DNA of 64,000 nt from DATFES01 sp035457725 (GTDB lineage: Bacteria > Pseudomonadota > Alphaproteobacteria > CACIAM-22H2): positions 71,808 through 135,807 of the forward strand of contig DATIBC010000008.1 of NCBI GenBank assembly GCA_035457725.1. The letters run 5' to 3'. The position numbers were made by a program, and so were the translations under genes. A model generated the notes under the pieces. The model saw nothing but the letters and a program-made list of their open reading frames with translations. It had not been told where the DNA came from and ran no database searches. How positions within the stretch are numbered: position 1 is the stretch's first letter; the number at the start of each line of letters is the position of its first letter. Positions 8,501 through 16,238 of the stretch are shown here, one piece after another.

Positions 8501-8968
8501 ATGAAAATCTCAAATACCGTATTTGCCGTCAGCGTCGCCGTTGCCCTGGCGGCGTGCTCCGATGCCGGGCCGAAGGAGAACATCGGTACGATCGTAGGCG
8601 GCGTCGGCGGCGCGGTGATTGGCTCCCAAATCGGCAGCGGAAGCGGCCAAATCGTCGCTGCCGCCGCGGGCACCTTGATCGGCGCCTACCTCGGCCGGGA
8701 AGTCGGCCGCTCGCTCGACAAGGCGGATATCGCCGCGGCGCAGCAGGCCCAGGAGCGCGCGCATACGGCGCCGGTCGGCGAGCGAATCGTCTGGAGCAAT
8801 CCCGAAACCGGCCACTCGGGAACGGTCACCCCGACTCGCCAGGGTAACGACAATTCGGGCCATGTCTGCCGCGAGTATCAGACGACGGTGACCGTCGACG
8901 GCAAGACCGAGCGCGCATACGGCACCGCGTGCCGCCAACCCGACGGTTCTTGGAAGATCGTCAACTGA
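8501..8968 (+). CDS. Glycine-zipper outer-membrane lipoprotein (17 kDa surface-antigen type)
   Basis: A 155-residue protein with a lipoprotein signal: MKISNTVFAVSVAVALAACS, where Cys19 follows the lipobox LAA. Next comes a glycine-zipper membrane segment (IVGGVGGAVIGSQIGSGSG and a second run AAGTLIGAYLG). The C-terminal domain contains CREYQTTVTVDGKTERAYG and TACRQPDGSW, typical of the Rickettsia 17-kDa surface-antigen/RT0821 family. This ATG was chosen because GAGGTGA (8489-8495) sits correctly before it and the signal peptide starts there. The longer frame from 8453 lacks a site. The protein probably supports outer-membrane integrity. Confidence 0.88.
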   Translation: MKISNTVFAVSVAVALAACSDAGPKENIGTIVGGVGGAVIGSQIGSGSGQIVAAAAGTLIGAYLGREVGRSLDKADIAAAQQAQERAHTAPVGERIVWSNPETGHSGTVTPTRQGNDNSGHVCREYQTTVTVDGKTERAYGTACRQPDGSWKIVN

Positions 8969-9138
8969 CCGGCATCGTCGGTTGAGTGCCCGACGGGCGG
9001 CGTCTTGACGCCGCTCTCACCTGCAATCTATGCGGCGCGTCCAGCAGCGGCGGCGGTTTGATCCGTCGCCGCTTTCGTGTACGATGCGCCCCACCCTTCC
9101 AGGAACTCGAAAAACCGAAGCAGGAGCAACAACTTATT

Positions 9139-9978
9139 ATGACCGACCCTCGTCCGCTGATGGCCGGCAAGCGCGGGCTCGTCATGGGCGTAGCGAACGA
9201 GCGATCGATCGCCTGGGGGATCGCCAAGACGATCGCCGCGCACGGCGCCGAAGTCGCGTTCACCTACCAGGGCGAGGCGCTGGAAAAGCGCGTGCGGCCC
9301 CTGGCGCATGAGGTTGGCGGCAAGTTGGTCCTGCCCTGCGACGTCAGCGACGAGGCGAGCATGTCGGCGGTGTTCGATGCGCTCGCCGAGGAATGGCGAT
9401 CGCTCGACTTCGTCGTCCACGCGATCGCTTATTCCGACAAAGACGAACTCAAGGGGAAGTACCTCGACACGACGCGGGCCAATTTCCTTCAGACACTCGA
9501 CGTTTCCTGCTACTCGTTCACCGAGGTATGCCGGCGAGCGACCGCACTAATGCAGGACGGCGGGAGCTTGTTGACGCTGTCGTATATCGGCGCAGAGCAG
9601 GTTATGCCGCACTACAACGTCATGGGCGTCGCCAAGGCGGCGCTCGAGGCGAGCGTGCGATATCTCGCCGCCGACCTGGGCAGGCAACGGATCCGCGTCA
9701 ATGCGATATCGGCCGGACCGATCAAGACGCTGGCGGCGTCCGGCATCGGCGACTTCCGCTACATCCTTAAATGGAATGAGCTCAACTCGCCATTGCGCCG
9801 GAACGTGACGATCGAAGAGATCGGCAGCGCCGGTCTCTATCTGTTGAGCGATCTTGCCGCAGGCGTCACCGGCGAAGTCCATCATGTCGATGCCGGTTAC
9901 CATGTCGTCGGCATGCTCGCCGTCGACGCCGCCCCGCAGGTGGCCGACATGCTGCAGTCATTCAAGCCGCGCAGCTGA
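9139..9978 (+). CDS. fabI: Enoyl-[acyl-carrier-protein] reductase (NADH)
   Basis: A 279-residue FabI, which catalyses the last reduction of fatty-acid elongation. The diagnostic features are KRGLVMGVANERSIAWGIA (divergent nucleotide-binding motif), LSYIGAEQVMPHYNVMGVAK (Tyr-x6-Lys active-site spacing) and AGPIKTLAASGI. The start is the ATG at 9139, preceded by AGGAG at 9122-9126. The extra 51 codons upstream in the open frame have no family similarity. aroC follows 19 bp later on the same strand, a common alphaproteobacterial neighbour. Confidence 0.96.
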   Translation: MTDPRPLMAGKRGLVMGVANERSIAWGIAKTIAAHGAEVAFTYQGEALEKRVRPLAHEVGGKLVLPCDVSDEASMSAVFDALAEEWRSLDFVVHAIAYSDKDELKGKYLDTTRANFLQTLDVSCYSFTEVCRRATALMQDGGSLLTLSYIGAEQVMPHYNVMGVAKAALEASVRYLAADLGRQRIRVNAISAGPIKTLAASGIGDFRYILKWNELNSPLRRNVTIEEIGSAGLYLLSDLAAGVTGEVHHVDAGYHVVGMLAVDAAPQVADMLQSFKPRS

Positions 9979-9997
9979 TCATCGAGCCTAGGACGTC

Positions 9998-11068
9998 ATG
10001 GCGGGCAACAGCTTCGGTACGTTGTTCCGGGTGACCACCTGGGGGGAGAGCCATGGCCCGGCCATAGGCTGCGTGATCGACGGCTGTCCGCCGCGCATCG
10101 CGCTTTGCGAGGACGATATTCAGCGTTGGCTCGACCGGCGCAAGCCTGGTCAGTCGCGCTTTACCAGCCAACGACGCGAACCGGACAAAGTGACGATTCT
10201 CGGCGGCGTGTTCGAAGGTGTGACCACCGGCACGCCGATTGCGCTCCTGATCGAAAACGAGGACGCGCGATCGAAAGATTACGAAACGATCAAGGACAAA
10301 TTCCGGCCCGGCCACGCGGACTATACTTATTGGGTCAAATACGGGATTCGCGATTATCGCGGCGGAGGCCGATCCTCGGCCCGCGAGACGGCAATGCGCG
10401 TCGCGGCTGGCGCGATCGCGCGCAAAATCTTGGGGCCCAGTGTGACGATCCGCGGCGCACTGGTCCAACTCGGGCCGAACAAAATCGATCGTTCGCGCTG
10501 GGACTGGTCGGCGGTCGACGAAAATCCGTTCTTCTGCCCCGACCGCCAGGCGGCGCAAAGCTGGGAAGGCTATCTCGACGGCATCCGCAAAGCGGGTTCA
10601 TCCACCGGCGCGGTGATCGAGATCGTCGCCAGCGGCGCGCCGGCGGGTCTCGGCAGTCCGATCTATGGCAAGCTCGACGCCGACCTCGCGGCGGCGTTGA
10701 TGGGCATCAACGCGGTCAAGGGCGTCGAGATCGGCGACGGCTTCAAGGCGGCGGAGCTGTCGGGCGAGGAGAACGCCGACGAAATGCGCATGCACGACGA
10801 AAAGGTCGTCTTCCTGTCGAACCACGCCGGGGGCATCCTCGGCGGCATCTCGAGCGGCCAGGACATTGTCGTCCGCTTCGCGGTCAAACCAACCTCGTCC
10901 ATTCTCACGCCGCGACGGACGGTTACCCCGGGCGGGCTTGATGCCGAGATCACGACCAAAGGCCGGCATGATCCGTGCGTCGGCATCCGCGCGGTGCCGA
11001 TCGGCGAAGCGATGATGGCTTGCGTCCTCGCCGATCATTTGCTACGCCACCGCGCCCAATGCGGATGA
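9998..11068 (+). CDS. aroC: Chorismate synthase
   Basis: A 356-residue enzyme that eliminates phosphate from 5-enolpyruvylshikimate-3-phosphate to give chorismate, the last shikimate-pathway step. It needs reduced FMN. All three family signatures are visible: GESHGPAIGCVIDGCPPRI near the N-terminus, RGGGRSSARETAMRVAAGA in the middle, and DPCVGIRAVPIGEAMMA near the C-terminus. The ATG begins MAGNSFGTLFRVTTWGESHG as expected for the family. It lies directly behind fabI and 16 bp before a small membrane-protein gene. Confidence 0.98.
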   Translation: MAGNSFGTLFRVTTWGESHGPAIGCVIDGCPPRIALCEDDIQRWLDRRKPGQSRFTSQRREPDKVTILGGVFEGVTTGTPIALLIENEDARSKDYETIKDKFRPGHADYTYWVKYGIRDYRGGGRSSARETAMRVAAGAIARKILGPSVTIRGALVQLGPNKIDRSRWDWSAVDENPFFCPDRQAAQSWEGYLDGIRKAGSSTGAVIEIVASGAPAGLGSPIYGKLDADLAAALMGINAVKGVEIGDGFKAAELSGEENADEMRMHDEKVVFLSNHAGGILGGISSGQDIVVRFAVKPTSSILTPRRTVTPGGLDAEITTKGRHDPCVGIRAVPIGEAMMACVLADHLLRHRAQCG

Positions 11069-11084
11069 TGTCGCCTTCGCGCAC

Positions 11085-11612
11085 ATGAGTCGCGCCGTGT
11101 CGCCAGTCGAGCTCGAGGCGCGACGGTCGTTTTATTTCTCCCTGATTTACGTCGTGCTAGCGGCGGGGCTGGCGGCGGCGGCGGCGTCGAATCTCTGGCA
11201 TCAACTCGAAACTCGCGAGGCGTTGACGCCGGCGGCGCTGTTCGCGGTCGTCACGCTCTTTTTCGTTTGGCAAGCGGTCGAGCAGATGCGCGATCGCCGC
11301 CCGCAAATCGCCGTCGGACGCGACGGGTTGTTGCTGGCCGCGGCGTCACCGCTGCCCATCCCATGGCGCCATATTTGGCGGATCGACCGCGGGCGACAAT
11401 TATTCGGCGGACCGCGGTTCGAACTCGAGTTGGCTCCGGAGGCGGCGACACGCCTAAAGTTCGGGTTCCGATTCATGGGGGACAACGTCACGCGATTGCG
11501 GGGAAACCCGAACGGCGTGACAGTCTTCACCATGGGCCTCGACCGGCGGATCGACGACATTCACGCTGCCATTCGCCGCCACTGGCCGCCCAACGACCAG
11601 GAGCAGGAGTGA
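11085..11612 (+). CDS. Small membrane protein of unknown function
   Basis: A 175-residue protein with two predicted transmembrane helices near the N-terminus (about residues 17-36 and 48-64), separated by a short loop. A soluble C-terminal domain of about 110 residues contains PIPWRHIWRIDRG. The pattern (two helices, then a PH-like beta-rich domain with a W-x-x-I-x-x-I motif) resembles bacterial PH/YdjX-like membrane proteins, but I do not recognise a family. It probably shares a transcript with aroC, 16 bp upstream. Confidence 0.65.
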   Translation: MSRAVSPVELEARRSFYFSLIYVVLAAGLAAAAASNLWHQLETREALTPAALFAVVTLFFVWQAVEQMRDRRPQIAVGRDGLLLAAASPLPIPWRHIWRIDRGRQLFGGPRFELELAPEAATRLKFGFRFMGDNVTRLRGNPNGVTVFTMGLDRRIDDIHAAIRRHWPPNDQEQE

Positions 11613-11656
11613 CGAGGTGCTGCGGGGGGCGCTAAGGACCTAATGGGAGAATGACG

Positions 11657-12688
11657 ATGGCACTGCTCGAAACCACCCTCGCCGGCAGCCTGCCGAAACC
11701 TGCCTGGCTTGCGCAACCCAAGACACTTTGGGCGCCCTGGCGACTTTCTGGCGACGACCTCAATGAGGGCAGGCGCGACGCCGTGCTCGCCGCGCTCTCC
11801 GAGCAGGAGGCCGCCGGTATCGACATCGTCAGCGACGGCGAGCAGACGCGACAGCATTTCGTGCATGGATTTCTGGCCGGCATCGACGGAGTGGATTTCG
11901 CCAAGCGACGCACTATCGGGATTCGCGCCGACCGGTACAAGGCGGAGGTACCGACCGTCGTCGGGCCGATCCGGCGGCCGCGCCCGGTGCATTTCGACGA
12001 TGTCCGCTTCGCCCGCGCGCACACCAAACGCAAGCTGAAGTTCACGCTTCCCGGGCCGATGACCATCGTCGATACGCTCGCCGACGAATATTACAGCGAT
12101 CGCATCAAGCTGGCGTTCGCCTTTGCCGAGGCCCTGAACGAGGAGGCGCTGGCGCTCGCCGGCGCCGGCGTCGATGTGATTCAGTTCGACGAGCCGGCGT
12201 TCAACGTCTACATGGATGAGGTGCGGGATTGGGGCATCGCCGCGCTCGAGCGCGCCGCGCGCGGTCTCGCCTGCAAGACCGCGGTCCATATCTGTTATGG
12301 CTATGGCATCAAGGCCAATGTCGAATGGAAGTTGACGCTCGGCTCGGAGTGGCGGCAATACGAATTGACGTTCCCGCACATCGCGAAGAGCCAAATCGAC
12401 CAAGTGTCGCTGGAATGCCACAATAGCCGCGTACCGATCGAACTCCTGGCGCTTCTGCCCGGCAAGGACGTGTTGGTAGGCGCGATCGACGTGTCGAGCG
12501 AAGCCGTGGAAACGCCGCAAGAGGTCGCCGCGACGATCCGCCGGGCGCTCAACTTCGTTCCGGTCGAGCGACTCCATCCGTGCACGAATTGCGGCATGGC
12601 TCCGCTGGCGCGTGATCTCGCTTACGCCAAGCTGCGTGCGCTCGTCGCTGGGGCAAATTTGATCCGCCGCGAACTCGCCGCCGGTTGA
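11657..12688 (+). CDS. Short MetE-like cobalamin-independent methionine synthase (catalytic domain only)
   Basis: A 343-residue protein equivalent to the C-terminal catalytic barrel of MetE, without the N-terminal domain of the ~750-residue enzyme. Zinc/homocysteine-site elements are present: VHICYGYG (His-x-Cys), DQVSLECHN (candidate Glu) and PCTNCGM (final Cys). FTLPGPMTIVDTLAD and DVIQFDEPAFNVYMDEV are typical of this short subgroup. GGGAG at 11645-11649 is well spaced for the ATG at 11657 but too close to the ATG at 11651, so the second was chosen. Short MetE-like enzymes can be folate-independent and take methyl groups from other donors. The donor here is unknown. Confidence 0.85.
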   Translation: MALLETTLAGSLPKPAWLAQPKTLWAPWRLSGDDLNEGRRDAVLAALSEQEAAGIDIVSDGEQTRQHFVHGFLAGIDGVDFAKRRTIGIRADRYKAEVPTVVGPIRRPRPVHFDDVRFARAHTKRKLKFTLPGPMTIVDTLADEYYSDRIKLAFAFAEALNEEALALAGAGVDVIQFDEPAFNVYMDEVRDWGIAALERAARGLACKTAVHICYGYGIKANVEWKLTLGSEWRQYELTFPHIAKSQIDQVSLECHNSRVPIELLALLPGKDVLVGAIDVSSEAVETPQEVAATIRRALNFVPVERLHPCTNCGMAPLARDLAYAKLRALVAGANLIRRELAAG

Positions 12689-12707
12689 AACCCTCGGCGA
12701 CGCGACC

Positions 12708-13958
12708 ATGGCGCAGCTTCAATCGGCTCTCGGCGTCCTGGCGTTGCTCGCGATCGCCTGGGGACTGAGCGAACGGCCCGCATCAGTGCGCTGGCGCGAG
12801 GCGGCAGCCGGGCTTGCGTTGACGATCCTCCTGGCGATGGCGTTGCTTAACGTTCCGGCGCTGCGCGCCGTCTTCGCCGTCCTCAACCGCGCGGTGGAGG
12901 CGATCGCCGCGTCGACGCGCGCCGGAACGGCGTTCGTCTTTGGCTACATCGGCGGCGGACCGGAGCCCTTTGCGGTAAACACTCCCGAGCATGGATTCAT
13001 CCTCGCATTTCAGGCGTTGCCGATCGTCTTGATTATGAGCGTTCTGACCACGCTGCTGTTTCACTGGGGCGTCTTGCCGCGCATCGTCCGCGCACTGGCT
13101 CGGGCGCTCCAGCGGACAATGGGCGTCGGCGGTGCGGTCGGCTTGGCGACCGCCGCCAATATCTTCGTCGGAATGGTCGAGGCGCCGCTGTTCATCCGGC
13201 CCTATCTCGCCCGATTGTCGCGCAGCGAACTATTCGTGGTCATGACCGGCGGCATGGCCGGGATCGCCGGAACCGTGATGGCGCTATACGCCACCTTGCT
13301 GGCGCCGGTCATTCAAGACGCGTTCGGTCATATCCTGGTCGCCTCCGTGCTCGGCGCGCCAGCGGCGATCGTAGTCGCCCGGATCATGGTCCCGGACAAC
13401 GTCGAAGCAGCGACTTCGAGCGAGCTGGGCCGCATCGAACCGGTCGCGGCCAATACGATGGATGCCGTGGTGCGGGGAACGATCGCCGGCGTCGAGCTGT
13501 TGATCAACATCGTCGCCATGCTCGTCGTTCTGGTCGCGCTCGTCTATCTCGCCAACGCCGTCCTTGGGTTGCTGCCTGACGTCGCCGGCGCGCCGCTGAC
13601 ATTGCAGCGTCTGCTCGGCTTTGCCTTCGCCCCGATCTGCTGGTTGATGGGCGTGCCCTGGCATGAAGCCCTAACGGCGGGAGCATTGATGGGCCTCAAG
13701 ACGATACTCAATGAGCTGATCGCGTACGTAGAGCTGGCCGCCACGCCGGCCGAGGCATTGTCGCCACGCGCGCGGCTGATCATGCTTTATGCCCTGTGCG
13801 GTTTCGCCAATTTCGGCAGCCTCGGAATTATGATCGGCGGTCTCGGCACCATGGTTCCCGAGCGACGCGCCGAGATTGTCGGACTGGGGCTAAAGTCAAT
13901 CGCCTCGGGCACGCTCGTCACGTGTTTGCTCGGCGCTATCGTCGGGCTTCTCACCTGA
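12708..13958 (+). CDS. Concentrative nucleoside transporter (NupC/CNT family)
   Basis: A 416-residue integral membrane protein with about ten hydrophobic segments. CNT hallmarks include FVFGYIGGGPEPF, the GVGGAVGLATAANIFVGMVE segment (cf. the G-x-S-x-x-E-A-P motif of the transport core), APLFIRPYL and TGGMAGIAGTVMALYATLL. The family imports nucleosides with protons or sodium across the inner membrane. It begins 19 bp after the MetE-like gene on the same strand. Its stop overlaps the end of the convergent tlyA gene by 8 bp. Confidence 0.92.
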   Translation: MAQLQSALGVLALLAIAWGLSERPASVRWREAAAGLALTILLAMALLNVPALRAVFAVLNRAVEAIAASTRAGTAFVFGYIGGGPEPFAVNTPEHGFILAFQALPIVLIMSVLTTLLFHWGVLPRIVRALARALQRTMGVGGAVGLATAANIFVGMVEAPLFIRPYLARLSRSELFVVMTGGMAGIAGTVMALYATLLAPVIQDAFGHILVASVLGAPAAIVVARIMVPDNVEAATSSELGRIEPVAANTMDAVVRGTIAGVELLINIVAMLVVLVALVYLANAVLGLLPDVAGAPLTLQRLLGFAFAPICWLMGVPWHEALTAGALMGLKTILNELIAYVELAATPAEALSPRARLIMLYALCGFANFGSLGIMIGGLGTMVPERRAEIVGLGLKSIASGTLVTCLLGAIVGLLT

Positions 13959-14712
13959 TGCCGGCGGCGTTGTCGGCGGCGATCAGGAATTCCTTGTTGC
14001 CTTCGGGGCCGAGAATCGGGCTCTCGACGATGCCGATCACGCGCCACCCCATGCCGCGTTCGAGCCAATCGCGGATGCGGGCGCAGACCTCTGCGTGCAA
14101 CGCCGGGTCGCGGACCACGCCGCGCTTTCCCACGCGCGCTGGGCCGACTTCGAACTGCGGCTTGATCAGCGCGATCAGCCGGGCCCCGGGCTTAGCCAGC
14201 GTCAGCGGCGCCGGTAGAATCGTCGCCAGGCCGATGAAGCTTGCATCGCACACGATCAAATCGATCGCCTCGGGAATTTGCATGCGCGTCAGATAGCGCG
14301 CGTTGGTCTTTTCGAGTACGACCACCCGCGAATCGCCGCGCAGCTTCCACGCAAGCTGGCCATGGCCGACGTCGACGGCGTAGACCTTGGCGGCGCCGCG
14401 CGTCAGCAGGACATCGGTGAATCCACCGCTCGAGGCGCCGATATCAAGCGCAACGAGGCCGGCAGGATTTATCGCGAAATGCCCGAGCGCGTGAACGAGC
14501 TTCAAGCCGCCGCGCGAGACCCACGGATGTGGTTCGCCGCGCACTTCCAGCTTTTCGTCGGCGGGGACGCCCATCCCCGGCTTGTCCAGTCGGCGCTCGG
14601 CGGCGAATACTCGACCGGCGAGAACGAGCGCCTGCGCCTTGGCGCGCGATTCGGCGAGACCGCGCGCCACCAGCGCGGCGTCGAGACGTTGCTTCCTGGG
14701 TTGGCGGGTCAC
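13951..14712 (-). CDS. tlyA: TlyA-family rRNA (cytidine-2'-O) methyltransferase / haemolysin A-like
   Basis: A 253-residue protein. Residues ~5-65 form an S4 RNA-binding domain (RLDAALVARGLAESRAKAQ, then LAGRV). An FtsJ-like Rossmann methyltransferase follows, with VALDIGASSGGFTDVLL as the SAM-binding loop and KPQFEVG near the end. TlyA methylates cytidines in 16S/23S rRNA; historic haemolysin names are not evidence of toxicity. The start is the GTG at 14710-14712, overlapping the MATE gene stop as GTGA. The much longer open frame upstream only shadows the MATE gene. Confidence 0.92.
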   Translation of the reverse strand: MTRQPRKQRLDAALVARGLAESRAKAQALVLAGRVFAAERRLDKPGMGVPADEKLEVRGEPHPWVSRGGLKLVHALGHFAINPAGLVALDIGASSGGFTDVLLTRGAAKVYAVDVGHGQLAWKLRGDSRVVVLEKTNARYLTRMQIPEAIDLIVCDASFIGLATILPAPLTLAKPGARLIALIKPQFEVGPARVGKRGVVRDPALHAEVCARIRDWLERGMGWRVIGIVESPILGPEGNKEFLIAADNAAGIR

Positions 14713-16109
14713 GCTGGCGATGTTAGCGCGCCTCGCCCGGCAAGCAGCAAGGCATCGCGGCGAGCGAATCGCGTCAGCGCCAATCCCGCGACGACCGCAA
14801 GACCGAGCGCCAGTCCGAGCCAGATCCCGACGCCCTTGAGTCCGACGGCGAACCCCAAGAACACCGAGGCCGGAAAGCCGATGCCCCAATAGCCGAACGC
14901 GGCGATCAACATCGGCATGCGGGTATCCTTCAGCCCGCGCAGCGCGCCTTGCCCAACGGCCTGCAGCCCGTCGAATATCTGGAACAAGGCGGCGATGGCG
15001 AGAAACGCGACGGCGAGGTCGACGACCAGCGCGTTTTCGGGATTGGCCAGTTCGATGAAAATGCCGACCACGACGCCAGGCAGCGTCCACATGCCGAGAG
15101 CCATGGCGGCCATGAAGGCGGCGGCGAGGGCCGCTGCGGTCCAGCCGGCGCGACGCACGCCGTCGGCGTCACCCGCGCCGACGAAAAAGCCGACACGGAT
15201 CGTCGCCGCCTGGGCCAGGCCAAGCGGCACCATGAACGTGATCGAAGCCACCTGGATGGCGATCTGATGCGCCGCCAGCGCGTCGGCTCCGACCAATCCC
15301 ATCAACATCACCGCGCCGACGAACAGCCCGACCTCCAAGGTCAGCGTCGAACCGATCGGCACGCCGAGGCGGAAGATTTCGCGAAATCGCGGCCAATCCG
15401 GTCGCCACAGCCGCCCGAGCAGGGCGAAGCGGCGCATTCGCCGGTCGCGATGGATGTATCCGAGCATCACGACGAAACTCAGCCATCCCGAGATGGCCGA
15501 GCTCAGCCCCGCGCCGACGAGCCCCAACGCCGGCGCGCCGAGGTTGCCGAAGATCAGCACCCAGTTACCGAACGCATTCGTCACGACGACGATAAGCGTC
15601 ACCCACAGCCCGGCATTCGGCCGACCGAGCGCGGCGGCGAAGCCCCGCAGCACCATGAACCACAGCATCGGGATGATGCCCCAAATCATCGCCCGGACGT
15701 ACGACTCCGCGGCCGCGGCAATCGAAGGATCCTGACCGAGCGCGCTCAATATCGCCGCGCTTTCCCACAGCGCAGCCAACATGGGCGTCGCCAAGGCGAC
15801 AATCGCCCACAGCCCCTGGCGGGCAGTGCGGCGCACGTCGCGCACCACCGCGCGGCGCCGTCCGACCGCCTGAGCGATCATCGGCTGGGTGGCGAAGGCG
15901 AGGCCGAGGCAGACAACGAACGGCACGAACACAAGGCCCGAGCCAAGCGCCGCGGCGGCGAGCGCGCCGGGACCAAGCCAACCGATCATGATCACGTCGG
16001 TGGCTTGCATGGCGATCTGGGCAAGCTGCGAGCCGGCCAGCGGTAATGCCAGCGTCAAGGTCGCGCGCAGCTCGTTGCGCCACGGATGATGGTCGCCGAT
16101 GGTCGACAT
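14709..16109 (-). CDS. MATE-family multidrug/toxin efflux transporter
   Basis: A 466-residue integral membrane protein with twelve predicted helices in two related halves. Typical MATE segments include LPLAGSQLAQIAMQATDVIM in helix 1, VGRRRAVVRDVRR in the loop after helix 3, and QIFDGLQAVGQGALRG in the second half. The family exports cationic compounds against a Na+ or H+ gradient. Its TGA overlaps the GTG of tlyA, so the two are coupled. A 129-bp spacer separates its start from the end of dxs upstream. Confidence 0.93.
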   Translation of the reverse strand: MSTIGDHHPWRNELRATLTLALPLAGSQLAQIAMQATDVIMIGWLGPGALAAAALGSGLVFVPFVVCLGLAFATQPMIAQAVGRRRAVVRDVRRTARQGLWAIVALATPMLAALWESAAILSALGQDPSIAAAAESYVRAMIWGIIPMLWFMVLRGFAAALGRPNAGLWVTLIVVVTNAFGNWVLIFGNLGAPALGLVGAGLSSAISGWLSFVVMLGYIHRDRRMRRFALLGRLWRPDWPRFREIFRLGVPIGSTLTLEVGLFVGAVMLMGLVGADALAAHQIAIQVASITFMVPLGLAQAATIRVGFFVGAGDADGVRRAGWTAAALAAAFMAAMALGMWTLPGVVVGIFIELANPENALVVDLAVAFLAIAALFQIFDGLQAVGQGALRGLKDTRMPMLIAAFGYWGIGFPASVFLGFAVGLKGVGIWLGLALGLAVVAGLALTRFARRDALLLAGRGALTSPA

Positions 16110-16184
16110 TCTTGCGCTCGGGGGCCGGAGGGCCTGCGTGTATATCCGGGCCGGACGTGCAGGGGCAAATCAACTTTCGACGCC

Positions 16185-16200
16185 CGGCGGCTGGCCGCCG
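16185..16200. terminator. Small GC hairpin downstream of dxs
   Basis: The sequence CGGCGGC-TG-GCCGCCG forms a perfect seven-base inverted repeat 38 bp beyond the dxs stop, in the spacer before the MATE gene. It has no T-run on either strand and the loop is only two bases. It could be a weak terminator, an RNA-stability hairpin or a chance GC repeat. Confidence 0.25.
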
Positions 16201-16238
16201 TCGCCCGATGTATCGCTACGGTACGTCGGCGGACTGGG

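Noticed and set aside
13951..14712. Haemolysin as a virulence factor
   Set aside because: The S4 plus FtsJ-like architecture is that of the TlyA rRNA methyltransferase; the haemolysin label is historical.
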